From a virus, in IMG/VR virus record IMGVR_UViG_3300021134_000009, positions 1 through 41,049 of that record: a stretch of 41,049 bases of DNA; one strand, 5' to 3'. How positions within the stretch are numbered: the stretch's first letter is position 1; the number at the start of each line of letters is the position of its first letter. The position numbers were made by a program, and so were the translations under genes. The notes beneath the pieces are model-generated. The model saw only the letters and a list, made by a program, of their open reading frames with translations. It did not search any database and was not told the origin of the DNA. This document shows positions 1 through 6,307 of this stretch, piece after piece.

Positions 1-55
1 CCGGGGCCAACCCGGCCTTTCAAGTTAAAGCCGTACCAAAGATAAGGAGAAACAG

Positions 56-211
56 ATGCATTTGTTGATTAACCCAGTACCAAAAAACCTAATTAAGACC
101 GAGTCTGGAACCATTGAGGTATGTCAGCACCTAGACCAACACGATTACTATTACGGATCACCCGACGTTGGCTTCAAGTACTGCCCCAAGTGCGGGACCA
201 AGCTTCAATGA
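56..211 (+). CDS. Small zinc-ribbon protein (51 aa)
   Basis: Short ORF starting at ATG 56 behind an AAGGAG ribosome site (about 45-50). The C-terminus holds a CPKCG knuckle at about residues 43-47. An upstream Cys (about 23) and nearby His could complete a zinc site, but only one CxxC pair is obvious. Its TGA overlaps the next ATG (ATGA), so the two are translationally coupled. Function unknown; the zinc ribbon suggests a nucleic-acid or protein contact role (inference). The transcript probably enters from outside the window. Confidence 0.75.
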   Translation: MHLLINPVPKNLIKTESGTIEVCQHLDQHDYYYGSPDVGFKYCPKCGTKLQ

Positions 212-417
212 AAGAGTTTCACCGTAAAGGTAAGTACGAGGGCTGGATTGGCTTCGACTGGAAAAGCTTCGGCCTCGGCATTTCAACCCGCTGGAACCGA
301 GACAAGCAGATAACCATCTATCTGCCATTCTTCGAATTCAACATCGACTTTTACGGCAAGAGTGATTTGCCGTGGCAGTACAAAGACTGGTCCTACGAAT
401 TGGGGGAAAAAGAATGA
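208..417 (+). CDS. Hypothetical protein (69 aa)
   Basis: Begins MKEFHRKG at ATG 208, chosen over an in-frame upstream start because it overlaps the preceding TGA as ATGA. Rich in Trp, Tyr and Phe, with alternating hydrophobic stretches such as ITIYLPFFEFNI (about residues 36-47), suggesting a small beta-sheet protein. Its stop overlaps the next ATG. Family not recognised. Confidence 0.7.
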   Translation: MKEFHRKGKYEGWIGFDWKSFGLGISTRWNRDKQITIYLPFFEFNIDFYGKSDLPWQYKDWSYELGEKE

Positions 418-488
418 TAGTGTTAGCGGTATGGCTTACGGCTTGGATCACCGGATTTATTTCGGCATTGTTCTTGGTGAAGCGATGA
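414..488 (+). CDS. Single-helix membrane microprotein (24 aa)
   Basis: ATG 414 overlaps the upstream TGA. The product is almost entirely one hydrophobic helix (MIVLAVWLTAWITGF...) ending in LVKR, the positive end expected at the cytoplasmic face. First of four consecutive tiny membrane-peptide ORFs joined by ATGA overlaps. Too short for homology, but position, coupling and composition support a real gene. Confidence 0.5.
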   Translation: MIVLAVWLTAWITGFISALFLVKR

Positions 489-553
489 AACAGTTTATTG
501 TTATAGCGGTTATCTGGGCACTAGCCTTGATGGCAATCAGGAGGATGCCATGA
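485..553 (+). CDS. Single-helix membrane microprotein (22 aa)
   Basis: Starts at ATG 485 in an ATGA overlap with the previous microgene. One hydrophobic helix (FIVIAVIWALALMAI) followed by basic RRMP. Its TGA overlaps the next start at 550. An AGGAGG-like site (540-545) inside its 3' end serves that next gene. Confidence 0.5.
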   Translation: MKQFIVIAVIWALALMAIRRMP

Positions 554-633
554 CTCAACCTTGGGAACTGTGGCTGTTGTTTGCGCCACTCGTTTTATTG
601 CTAGGTTTCTACGTTTGGTTAGACCGTGACTGA
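550..633 (+). CDS. Single-helix membrane microprotein (27 aa)
   Basis: ATG 550 lies in an ATGA overlap and has a good AGGAGG ribosome site just upstream, the best translation signal in this group. The peptide is a Leu-rich helix (LWLLFAPLVLLLGFYVW) ending in the polar tail LDRD. Role unknown. Phage membrane peptides of this size include holin, superinfection-exclusion and lysis-timing proteins, but nothing here assigns one. Confidence 0.55.
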   Translation: MTQPWELWLLFAPLVLLLGFYVWLDRD

Positions 634-643
634 TCAAACGGCT

Positions 644-730
644 ATGAACATTGAGATATGGGGCACTGTCGCCTCATTTGCCCTTTTTGCCGTTGCCGTA
701 GTAATTGTTATTTGGAGGACCAGACGATGA
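644..730 (+). CDS. Single-helix membrane microprotein (28 aa)
   Basis: ATG 644 begins a peptide with one helix (VASFALFAVAVVIVIW) and a basic RTRR end. An in-frame GTG at 626 overlaps the upstream stop and would add six residues; neither start has a clear ribosome site, so the start is uncertain. Its TGA overlaps the next gene's ATG at 727. Confidence 0.5.
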   Translation: MNIEIWGTVASFALFAVAVVIVIWRTRR

Positions 731-873
731 CTGACGCATTTAAAGAGTTCGACAAGTACGTCGAAGACAACAACATCCAGCCCGACGAGATCGGCGCGGC
801 CTTTGCGGCGTTCCTGAACAAAGTGTCTGGCTGGGATGGAGATTTTGAGCAGGTAGAAGATGACCCCAGCTGA
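727..873 (+). CDS. Small acidic protein (48 aa)
   Basis: Starts MTDAFKEF at ATG 727 behind TGGAGGA. A longer in-frame reading from 658 is rejected because this start fits the ATGA coupling and the ribosome site. The sequence is acidic and helical, ending FEQVEDDPS. It overlaps the next gene by 14 bases. Function unknown. Confidence 0.65.
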   Translation: MTDAFKEFDKYVEDNNIQPDEIGAAFAAFLNKVSGWDGDFEQVEDDPS

Positions 874-1108
874 ACGTGAAGCCCTACGAGCCAAGCACTA
901 CTATGTAGCTGACGCTGACGAGACATACTGTATGTATTGCTCGGAGTGGAAAGAGGGCACCGACGACATTTGGCCGGTGGAGTATCCTTGCGACGTTATC
1001 AAGGTCCTTGAAGCTTACGAACTGGATGAGTTCCACTGGCAAGAGCAGAATGCGGATTTACAGATACAACTCCATGATGCAATGGAGAGGTTAGATGACC
1101 CACGCTGA
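860..1108 (+). CDS. HxxR-type small protein with Cys pairs (82 aa), paralog of next gene
   Basis: Begins MTPAEREALRAKHY. A CMYC pair lies near residues 24-27 and a PCDVIKVL segment near 43-50. The next gene begins MTHAERKALREKHY and carries PCDTIKVL, so the two are tandem paralogs. Resembles small cysteine-containing actinophage proteins of unknown role. Possible metal binding through the cysteines is inference. Confidence 0.7.
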   Translation: MTPAEREALRAKHYYVADADETYCMYCSEWKEGTDDIWPVEYPCDVIKVLEAYELDEFHWQEQNADLQIQLHDAMERLDDPR

Positions 1109-1295
1109 GCGCAAAGCCCTACGAGAGAAGCACTATTCATCAAAACCTTTTGAGTGTTGCACCCCTGAATGTATGGCAGATGATTGTTTATCAAACTATC
1201 CCTGTGACACAATCAAAGTACTGGACTACCTCGACACCGTAGAGCCAATGCCCCTAGAAAGCGCCCCAGAGATTAACTGGGCCGGTGGCAAATGA
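1095..1295 (+). CDS. Paralog of upstream small Cys protein (66 aa)
   Basis: Overlaps its upstream paralog by 14 bases and shares the N-terminal AERKALREKHY block and PCDTIKVL motif. Between them are extra cysteines (FECCTPEC), so any metal site would differ. The overlap with the methyltransferase start at 1292 is ATGA. Looks like a local duplication followed by divergence. Confidence 0.7.
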   Translation: MTHAERKALREKHYSSKPFECCTPECMADDCLSNYPCDTIKVLDYLDTVEPMPLESAPEINWAGGK

Positions 1296-1807
1296 GCGAA
1301 GGTTTCTACCTGCCAAACGGCGTCGGCCTAAGCTCGCAAGACGAGACTTGGAAGACCCCAGGCTATATCTACAGAAGCCTTGACGAAGAGTTCCACTTTA
1401 CGCTCGACGGAGCTGCGCTCAAGAGTTCCACCCTATGCCCTATATGGTATGGTCCGGACCACGACGACCCCGAGATGAGAGACGCCCTAGTCCGAGACTG
1501 GCACAAGGACACCGACGGAGCCATATACCTCAACCCGCCATATGGTCGGGGGATCGGAAAGTGGATGGAAAAGGCGAACCTAGAAGCAAAACTCGGAGCA
1601 ACGGTAGTCTGCCTAATACCAGCCAGAACAGATACAAGTTGGTGGTGGGACTACTGCGTACCCTACGAGATACGCTTCATCCGTGGCAGACTCAAGTTCA
1701 ACGAGGGTAAAAAAGACGCCCCATTTCCCAGCGCCATTATCGTAATAAGCCAAAAGACGTTCGGGCACCCAACCGAGTGGATAGGGGCCTATCGTGCAAC
1801 TTCATAG
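1292..1807 (+). CDS. Phage DNA N-6-adenine methyltransferase (Dam family)
   Basis: A 171-residue protein of the phage Dam family (Pfam PF05869 type). It would transfer a methyl group from S-adenosylmethionine to N6 of adenine in DNA. The catalytic NPPYGRG motif is at about residues 81-87, after DGAIYL. The N-terminal DETWKTPGYIYRSLDEEFHFTLD block is typical: the TP...LDxEF...LD pattern. Length matches the family. Many relatives recognise GATC, which matters because GATC is dense in the regulatory gaps at 7-19 kb. Target specificity here is inference. Confidence 0.9.
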   Translation: MSEGFYLPNGVGLSSQDETWKTPGYIYRSLDEEFHFTLDGAALKSSTLCPIWYGPDHDDPEMRDALVRDWHKDTDGAIYLNPPYGRGIGKWMEKANLEAKLGATVVCLIPARTDTSWWWDYCVPYEIRFIRGRLKFNEGKKDAPFPSAIIVISQKTFGHPTEWIGAYRATS

Positions 1808-1919
1808 GTTCGCCAAGCTAATCCAAAAAATTGCGGGGGTCTTCGCCCTGATGATACTGGGATCATTTGTGCTAGTATTGATCCTACAAGCACTGCACCT
1901 AGTACCGGAGGTAAAATGA
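1794..1919 (+). CDS. Small single-helix membrane protein (41 aa, GTG start)
   Basis: A GTG at 1794 inside the methyltransferase 3' end opens a 41-residue frame ending at TGA 1917-1919, which overlaps the next ATG. It has a basic N-terminus (HRFAKLIQK) then a long hydrophobic helix (VFALMILGSFVLVLILQAL). No strong ribosome site, so the start is inferred from coupling on both sides. Confidence 0.5.
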   Translation: MQLHRFAKLIQKIAGVFALMILGSFVLVLILQALHLVPEVK

Positions 1920-2101
1920 ACGCCCTAGACTCACTAGAAGCCAAAGTGATGACAGCAATGGCTATAATAATGAACGAGCACCCCTATGTAATAGCGGACG
2001 AACTCATCCCCGAGCAGGAGAATCTTTTTGTCGGGGGATACGACGCTTACAGAATTGTGCTACAATGGATTGAAGAAGAAAGGACCAACCAAAATGGGTA
2101 A
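1916..2101 (+). CDS. Hypothetical protein (61 aa)
   Basis: ATG 1916 follows CCGGAGGTAAA, a good ribosome site, and overlaps the upstream stop. Mixed helical sequence with an acidic centre (ADELIPEQEN) and an amphipathic C-terminal helix. Overlaps the next gene by 8 bases. Family not recognised. Confidence 0.65.
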   Translation: MNALDSLEAKVMTAMAIIMNEHPYVIADELIPEQENLFVGGYDAYRIVLQWIEEERTNQNG

Positions 2102-2270
2102 GTCACAGCACTACCAGCTAATCGAGAAGTGGGCCAACAACCCACCCGTATACAAAGCACCACCGTTGTACGAACCAACCAAGACCAACCACCGGAGACA
2201 CCGAATAGCCCTCGGCATCCTGATTGGCACTATCGCCCGAGACATTCGCCACGGAGGCCAGCTACGATGA
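2094..2270 (+). CDS. Small basic protein (58 aa)
   Basis: Starts MGKSQHYQLI at ATG 2094 behind AAAGGA. It has a Pro/Tyr-rich middle (NPPVYKAPPLYEP), then a basic HRRHR stretch and a short hydrophobic segment (IALGILIGTIA). The stop overlaps the next ATG at 2267. Role unknown; the basic patch next to a short hydrophobic run could suit DNA or membrane association. Confidence 0.55.
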   Translation: MGKSQHYQLIEKWANNPPVYKAPPLYEPTKTNHRRHRIALGILIGTIARDIRHGGQLR

Positions 2271-2491
2271 TTAACAACCACCTGCAAGTTCTAATCGAGC
2301 GAACCATCCACGGTCGCTACAGCGTATCCCTACACGAACCGGGCTCAACCGTTATGGTCGGCCACTACGGCTCACTAGACCACGCAAAAAAGGCGGCGAA
2401 GAAGCTTCGTAAAGCCACACGCAAAGGTCAAGAGAAAACATTAATCAGGGTACTAGAACCAACCACCCTGAACCACATCTTCACCGAGTAG
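2267..2491 (+). CDS. Small basic protein (74 aa)
   Basis: Starts MINNHLQVLI at ATG 2267 in an ATGA overlap. A longer in-frame reading from 2129 is rejected as a shadow of the preceding gene. The N-terminal half looks beta-rich (GRYSVSLHEPGSTVMVGHYG). The C-terminal half is very basic (HAKKAAKKLRKATRKGQEK), suggesting nucleic-acid binding (inference). Last gene of the left plus-strand run. Confidence 0.65.
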   Translation: MINNHLQVLIERTIHGRYSVSLHEPGSTVMVGHYGSLDHAKKAAKKLRKATRKGQEKTLIRVLEPTTLNHIFTE

Positions 2492-3207
2492 TACCTCCAA
2501 AAGGTACTTTCACGCCCCTCCGGAAAACCAAGTAATTACTGGATTTTTTTCCGGGGGGAAGATCTACCCCGCAATAGTCATGGTACTTTCCAAAAGAAGC
2601 TAGGCAAGGTACTAAAAAGACTATATAGAGGTATAGATATAAGCCCCCCCTTTTAGATTAAAAAGCAATTTTTCCAAGACGCTTATTTTCAAGGGGAGTA
2701 CCTCCCCCATATTCTATTTGAGCCCCTCAGAGGCCGTTATATGCGGTCTGGTGGCATTCTACGGATGCTTGATCCGTTATAAAGTACCCCCCAGCACCTT
2801 GATTGGACAGCTGGATGAAGAACCAAGTAATTATTGGCCTTAACACCGTGTAGTGATGTTTAAGTGCCCACGTCGGCCCTCACGCGCGCGTATAGGGTAC
2901 TTATATCACATAAACCCCCCATATCTGTACCAATAAACGGCCTTAGTACCGTAAACCCCCCAGCTTACCACATTTATTGTACCAAAACAAGTCGAAACTC
3001 TGTACTAAATATACATTTCTTACAGAAAAATTGGCAAACTCTACAGCCTATCACATGCTTGTGACACGAATATGTATTGCTCACAGAAGATAATTTGAAA
3101 CCGCCCCGGCCGTAATTTAACTTTCTGTCAGAAAAGTTCCCAAACTCTCGAGGGCGCCAACCCCGGCCAGGGGAAGGGGCCTGACCGGGTGGGGAGGAAG
3201 GTAACCC
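2492..3207. other. Non-coding convergence region with GTAC repeats and three motif copies
   Basis: About 700 bases between convergent gene sets, with no credible ORF. Visible content: roughly ten GGTACTTT/AAGTACC-type elements (around 2503, 2583, 2611, 2697, 2781, 2897, 2946, 2978); a second copy of the CCAAGTAATTATTGG dyad at about 2822-2836; and three copies of the AAATACAC/CAGAAAAATTC element at 3007-3035, 3068-3097 and 3113-3141. The last copy is almost a perfect dyad, AACTTTCTG-T-CAGAAAAGTT. A GC-rich stretch at 3150-3200 may end the minus-strand operon. Confidence 0.6.
2519..2557 (+). terminator. Intrinsic terminator after the left plus-strand operon
   Basis: Long palindrome 28 bases after the last stop: outer arms CCGGAAAA and TTTTCCGG enclose an inner CCAAGTAATTACTGG dyad, with a run of seven T. 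The T and A tracts make it usable in either direction. Confidence 0.7.
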
Positions 3208-3483
3208 CTAAATGGCTGTGTCTGGATACATTAGAAACTGATCCATCTCGGTCAGCTTCTCAGCTAGCAGTTCGCGTAGCTTGTCATCGCGTGCATGTAG
3301 GTGATCGCCAATGTTAGCTTCGTCGAGCAGCTTGAGGACCTTGTCGGCCTCCTCCTCATTCCGGACTTTTCCGCCGCGGACCTGGATAAAGCCCTTGGTA
3401 AAGAGTTCACTGCCCATGTCATCATTGATCTCCCAGCCCGTCTCCGAGCTCCAAGTAATGATGTAGTTGTAGCGTTCTTCCAT
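3208..3483 (-). CDS. Hypothetical acidic protein (91 aa)
   Basis: Last gene of the minus-strand operon. Starts MEERYNYIITW, with an amphipathic helical C-terminal half rich in Glu, Lys and Leu (DDKLRELLAEKLTEMDQF). Its ATG sits on the stop of the upstream gene (TAATG type). The N-terminal half of the next gene upstream has a similar YxFIVNYVQGKGW pattern, so the two may share a fold. Function unknown. Confidence 0.7.
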   Translation of the reverse strand: MEERYNYIITWSSETGWEINDDMGSELFTKGFIQVRGGKVRNEEEADKVLKLLDEANIGDHLHARDDKLRELLAEKLTEMDQFLMYPDTAI

Positions 3484-3770
3484 TAATCTTCCAATCTTGT
3501 TAGTAGTTCACTGAGTATTCGGCTGTAGTTGCTGACGTAGTCAGTTTCCCGCTGCCATTCTTCGTTCTCGGGGTCCCAGATTGCCCCGGAAGGGTACTTC
3601 TGCACCAGCTGAGCAGTGTCTACGACCCAGCCCTTGCCTTGTACATAATTCACGATGAAGTGGTATTCCCGTGGGTCATCGACGTCGACGACGTCGTTGG
3701 ACTCCTCGGCCATAGCTTCTTCAATAGCCTTGTCGATCTCGGCCTGAATCATCTTAGCGATATCAGTCAC
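3483..3770 (-). CDS. Hypothetical acidic protein (95 aa)
   Basis: Begins with a charged helix (MIQAEIDKAIEEAMAEE), then an acidic linker (DVVDVDDP), then a WD/WQ-containing domain. Overlaps its neighbours on both sides by a few bases. No recognised family. Confidence 0.7.
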   Translation of the reverse strand: MTDIAKMIQAEIDKAIEEAMAEESNDVVDVDDPREYHFIVNYVQGKGWVVDTAQLVQKYPSGAIWDPENEEWQRETDYVSNYSRILSELLTRLED

Positions 3771-3942
3771 CGTGACTCACATTGTAAAGCTCATCGAGCA
3801 CGCGCTCGAGGGACAGAATCATCCGCTGTTTCTCAGTGGGTAGGGATTTGAATCCGCCCACCGGAGCGACGACGTCAACATAGGTCTTCAGGGCCTCTGT
3901 AAGGGCCGTAGCTTCTTTGTCAGTCAATTCGTATAGGGCCAC
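3763..3942 (-). CDS. Hypothetical protein (59 aa, GTG start)
   Basis: Open frame from GTG at 3942 to TGA at 3763-3765, overlapping the downstream gene's start by 8 bases and adjoining the upstream stop. Sequence VALYELTDKEATAL..., with a predicted two-helix C-terminus (EKQRMILSLERVLDELY). The GTG start is inferred from operon packing. Confidence 0.55.
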   Translation of the reverse strand: MALYELTDKEATALTEALKTYVDVVAPVGGFKSLPTEKQRMILSLERVLDELYNVSHGD

Positions 3943-4118
3943 TACTGATCGGCCTTCTTTGGGAACTGGTCTTTGCCCTGGAAAATTTCTAGGAGGGCGG
4001 CAAAACCCTCCACCGGATTGGCAGCTAAGACGACCTCATCGGCCAACCAAACGTTCCACATGCCGCTAGGCAGCATGGTCAGCTGAATGTGCCCATCGAA
4101 GGTGTATAGGTCTTCCAT
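3942..4118 (-). CDS. Hypothetical protein (58 aa)
   Basis: Starts MEDLYTFDGHIQ behind AAAGGAGC (plus-strand GCTCCTTT just right of the start). Alternating pattern QLTMLPSGMWNVWLADE suggests a beta hairpin, followed by a helix (GFAALLEIF). Overlaps neighbours by single bases. Confidence 0.65.
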   Translation of the reverse strand: MEDLYTFDGHIQLTMLPSGMWNVWLADEVVLAANPVEGFAALLEIFQGKDQFPKKADQ

Positions 4119-4276
4119 TATTTGCTCCTTTGGATAATAGCTAGTACAGCATCATAGCCGTCCAGTAATCCCTCAAAGTACTCGCTGTCCTCGTTTTCTG
4201 GATTGTCCGCGCCTTCGAGGCGTAGCTCCAGAATCCGATTCTCGAGCCATTGGGTTAATTGTTTTAAGTCTTTCAT
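4118..4276 (-). CDS. Hypothetical acidic helical protein (52 aa)
   Basis: Starts MKDLKQLTQW with a GGAAGC ribosome site. Largely helical and acidic (LEGADNPENEDSEYFEG). Promoter-proximal gene of a sub-operon served by the promoter at 4313-4341. Function unknown. Confidence 0.65.
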   Translation of the reverse strand: MKDLKQLTQWLENRILELRLEGADNPENEDSEYFEGLLDGYDAVLAIIQRSK

Positions 4277-4302
4277 TATTTGCTTCCTTTTCGAAAAAAC
4301 TT

Positions 4303-4440
4303 CTAAGTGTCTAGTGTAGCAGATTCCCCGTGGAGAAGCAAGTTCTCACACAGAGCCAGGTAAGTGGCAAAGGGTACGGGGATCTCCTCGTCTGGGGCCC
4401 AGAGCTTTTGCATAATCAATACTGCATCTTCAGCTGTCAT
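4303..4440 (-). CDS. Hypothetical protein (45 aa)
   Basis: Starts MTAEDAVLIMQKLW at 4440 in an ATGA overlap with the upstream stop. Mostly helical. Its last codons overlap the promoter at 4313-4341. Family not recognised. Confidence 0.5.
   Translation of the reverse strand: MTAEDAVLIMQKLWAPDEEIPVPFATYLALCENLLLHGESATLDT
4313..4341 (-). promoter_or_regulatory. Minus-strand promoter TTGCTT-N17-TACACT
   Basis: Read on the minus strand: -35 TTGCTT (4336-4341), 17-base spacer, -10 TACACT (4313-4318), about 37 bases before the start at 4276. The hexamers match the TTGCNN/TACNNT pattern of the cassette promoters. It lies inside the 3' end of the gene at 4303-4440. Confidence 0.5.
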
Positions 4441-4574
4441 TGAGGCGTCGCCGTCAATCCTTCGCACGGAATCCACCAGTAGCCCTCACCGTCGGTGTGG
4501 TACCAAAGCTTCTCCCCCGCGTCAAAGGATATCTTCGCGCCGCAATGCTTGCAGTAGTGGAACTCCTGGGTCAT
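4437..4574 (-). CDS. Small zinc-finger-like protein (45 aa)
   Basis: Starts MTQEFHYCKHCGAK. The CKHCG knuckle (residues 8-12) is a classic half of a zinc ribbon, with a further Cys near residue 37 and several His. Rich in Trp. Starts on a TAATG overlap with the upstream gene. Confidence 0.6.
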   Translation of the reverse strand: MTQEFHYCKHCGAKISFDAGEKLWYHTDGEGYWWIPCEGLTATPQ

Positions 4575-4726
4575 TACATCTCCTCGACGTTGTCAGACCA
4601 AGCGGTCTTCAAGAAGTGGGAGCCCATCTCGGACGCCACCAGGCTCTCGATAATCTCCTGGGCCTCCTCGGCTGTTTCTGCATCAGCGGTAAAGCTGACT
4701 CCGTAGTTCTGTATCCAGCGTTTCAT
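4574..4726 (-). CDS. Hypothetical protein (50 aa)
   Basis: The start MKRWIQNYGVSF at 4726 was chosen over a longer in-frame reading because upstream residues shadow the neighbouring gene. Shows the beta-strand then TAEEAQEIIESL helix pattern found repeatedly in this operon (compare 4851 and 5393). Role unknown. Confidence 0.6.
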   Translation of the reverse strand: MKRWIQNYGVSFTADAETAEEAQEIIESLVASEMGSHFLKTAWSDNVEEM

Positions 4727-4854
4727 TCTGTCGTGTACCCTACTTGGCCGCACTCGAGGCACGTCCACTCAATCCAACCGTTTGCATCTGATATGTAGCA
4801 GGAGCTTTCTGCCCCGCATTCGTCACAGTCTGTGCGTTCTGTTGTTTCACTCAT
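4723..4854 (-). CDS. Zinc-ribbon protein (43 aa)
   Basis: Starts MSETTERTD. Two CxxC knuckles, CDEC (about 10-13) and CLEC (about 33-36), form a complete four-Cys zinc ribbon with a Trp-rich strand between (GWIEWTC). Resembles small ribbons common in actinophage accessory operons. Overlaps neighbours by 4 bases on each side. Confidence 0.7.
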   Translation of the reverse strand: MSETTERTDCDECGAESSCYISDANGWIEWTCLECGQVGYTTE

Positions 4855-5042
4855 TCGCCAATCCTCCTTGATACCCAAAACTCGGCGCTGTCGTCGTAGG
4901 CGAAGGTTTCTGACAGTTCTTCTGCCCCACCCCATACCTCGACGTCAGTCTCGCATATAGCGAGAGCTTGCTCCTCGTTCTCGGCTTCTACGGTGGTCTC
5001 TACCCAAACCGTAGCCTTACGTTGTACTCTAAATTTACTCAT
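4851..5042 (-). CDS. Small alpha/beta protein (63 aa)
   Basis: Begins MSKFRVQRKATVWVETTVEAENEEQALAIC. The strand-strand-helix pattern with an E-x-E-x-E-E-Q-A helix start is typical of many short phage proteins with a VxAxSEEEA motif. The same pattern recurs at 5239, 5393 and 5676, suggesting an expanded family inside this operon. Confidence 0.7.
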   Translation of the reverse strand: MSKFRVQRKATVWVETTVEAENEEQALAICETDVEVWGGAEELSETFAYDDSAEFWVSRRIGE

Positions 5043-5239
5043 TGTAATTCCTCCTCCACATAGTAGTCGTCATACCAACCATCAACCCAATCTGGGCTTC
5101 CTTCTTCTGGCTCGGGCTTTGCCTCGTAGATAAAGCCCCACGCCTCCTCAAAGCTATCAAACGATAGGTTTGGGTCGTTGCTCCCGAACTCTCTCCACAG
5201 GCGATTGCCTGTCCAGCCCTTGATAATCCACTTTGCCAT
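5039..5239 (-). CDS. Hypothetical protein (66 aa)
   Basis: Starts MAKWIIKGWTGNRLWREFG. Includes SFEEAWGFIYE and a very acidic, Trp/Tyr-rich C-terminus (DWVDGWYDDYYVEEE). Coupled to neighbours by short overlaps. Function unknown. Confidence 0.7.
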   Translation of the reverse strand: MAKWIIKGWTGNRLWREFGSNDPNLSFDSFEEAWGFIYEAKPEPEEGSPDWVDGWYDDYYVEEELQ

Positions 5240-5400
5240 TAAATCCTCTCAATCTTTGTGACAAACTTCGCCGGGGCGATTTCCCCGTCATTCCAAATAT
5301 ACTCCGCATACTGCTCAATTGTCAAATCCGTCTCCGCCAGTTCGTCGGCGAATACCTCCTCGACATAGGAAGCTGTGTAAGTGATCCTGTACTTACTCAT
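5239..5400 (-). CDS. Small alpha/beta protein (53 aa)
   Basis: Starts MSKYRITYTASYVEEVFADEL at 5400. The strand-then-acidic-helix layout matches the neighbours at 4851 and 5393. Ends KFVTKIERI. Short overlap with the upstream frame. Confidence 0.65.
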   Translation of the reverse strand: MSKYRITYTASYVEEVFADELAETDLTIEQYAEYIWNDGEIAPAKFVTKIERI

Positions 5401-5572
5401 AGGTCACATCCTCCCAATCACACTCAGGCCAACGAACTCCCTCAACCTGAACATCCGCAATGGCATCAAGCCAACGGTTAATCATCTTCTCGGCTTCTTC
5501 AGGGCTGTTAGCATCAACCTCTAGGAGAGCCTTAAATCTGTAATAACGCTCGCTAATGGGCTGTAGTTTCAT
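5393..5572 (-). CDS. Small alpha/beta protein (59 aa)
   Basis: Starts MKLQPISERYYRFKALLEVDANSPEEAEKMINRW. The VDANSPEEAEKM helix entry is the hallmark shared by several genes here. A GGAGGAC ribosome site precedes it. Function unknown. Confidence 0.65.
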   Translation of the reverse strand: MKLQPISERYYRFKALLEVDANSPEEAEKMINRWLDAIADVQVEGVRWPECDWEDVTYE

Positions 5573-5679
5573 TAGTCCTCCAAAGTCTTTCTACTGCATT
5601 CTACGCAAACGTTAAGCACCTGGTCATTAATACCAAGCTCCACCTCTGCTGGTGCTTCCAAACAAATCTCGCAGGTCAT
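5572..5679 (-). CDS. Tiny zinc-knuckle protein (35 aa)
   Basis: Starts MTCEICLEAP. Two knuckles, CEIC (3-6) and CVEC (25-28), give a four-Cys zinc site in only 35 residues. Joined to its neighbours by TAATG and ATGA overlaps. Confidence 0.6.
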   Translation of the reverse strand: MTCEICLEAPAEVELGINDQVLNVCVECSRKTLED

Positions 5680-5840
5680 TGTTGTACCCCCAGCACCTCG
5701 GCTTCGTAGTTGCCAAAGTCGTAGTCCTGTAGTCGTAGTTGGGCGTGATAAATCGCGTCCTCAACGGTGTCCGCAATAACGTCCACCTCAATCTTAAAGA
5801 CTACGGTCATCCAGTTGGTGCCGTCTGTATCTTTACTCAT
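5676..5840 (-). CDS. Small alpha/beta protein (54 aa)
   Basis: Starts MSKDTDGTNWMTVVFKIEVDVIADTVEDAIYHA. Same strand plus V-A-D-T-V-E-D-A helix design as neighbouring genes. GGAGGAAA ribosome site upstream. Function unknown. Confidence 0.65.
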   Translation of the reverse strand: MSKDTDGTNWMTVVFKIEVDVIADTVEDAIYHAQLRLQDYDFGNYEAEVLGVQQ

Positions 5841-6028
5841 TAGTTTTCCTCCTTTATGACCCGAAACTTATCTTCGGGTAGAGCAAGCATTAGGCTTCGC
5901 CCATTGTCCCATTTTACTGCAACTTGCCACTCGTTCGCAAACTCAACCGTCCCCCGAGTCCCTGAAGGGACTGGGTCGTACGGGTCGTACATACGAATCA
6001 ACTCAATACGGTCGCCTACCTTCGGCAT
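5840..6028 (-). CDS. DUF4314-family protein (62 aa)
   Basis: Starts MPKVGDRIELIRMYD. The order VGDRIELI, then D-P-V-P-S-G-T-R-G-T-V, then VKWDNGRSLML, then a final F-R-V-I matches the DUF4314 family of short SH3-like phage and actinobacterial proteins. Length is normal for the family. Molecular role not established. Confidence 0.8.
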   Translation of the reverse strand: MPKVGDRIELIRMYDPYDPVPSGTRGTVEFANEWQVAVKWDNGRSLMLALPEDKFRVIKEEN

Positions 6029-6276
6029 TATTCCACCTCCTGTAAGAAGAAGAATCCGGGCCCGTTTCCTTCGGGGTCTTGCATTGGGACTACAAAAGTG
6101 CCGTCCGTGAATAAGACACCAAAAGCTTCGGTGTCGTAGTCGGGATCCCAGCCCATTGACTCTATGTCTTTATCGTTCAGGGCGATAATGCCCTTCACGG
6201 TTTTGCCTACCAACGAACCAAATAGTTCGTTAAAGTACTTATTCATATTCTCTACTGCTTTGGCATCTCTTGCCAT
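6028..6276 (-). CDS. Hypothetical protein (82 aa)
   Basis: The start MARDAKAVENMNKYF at 6276 was chosen for the GGAAGGGA site just upstream; longer in-frame upstream sequence overlaps a promoter. A helical N-terminus is followed by a strand-rich part (FGVLFTDGTFVVPM). First gene after the promoter at 6308-6336. Function unknown. Confidence 0.65.
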   Translation of the reverse strand: MARDAKAVENMNKYFNELFGSLVGKTVKGIIALNDKDIESMGWDPDYDTEAFGVLFTDGTFVVPMQDPEGNGPGFFFLQEVE

Positions 6277-6307
6277 TGTTTTATCCCTTCCTGTTGGATT
6301 ATTTAAA

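Noticed and set aside
1-55. Inverted repeat GGCC...GGCC at the window start as a terminator
   Set aside because: Short, interrupted and cut by the window edge; cannot be judged.
2864-3064. 66-aa plus-strand ORF in the convergence region
   Set aside because: No ribosome site; covers GTAC repeats and an element copy; composition is non-coding.
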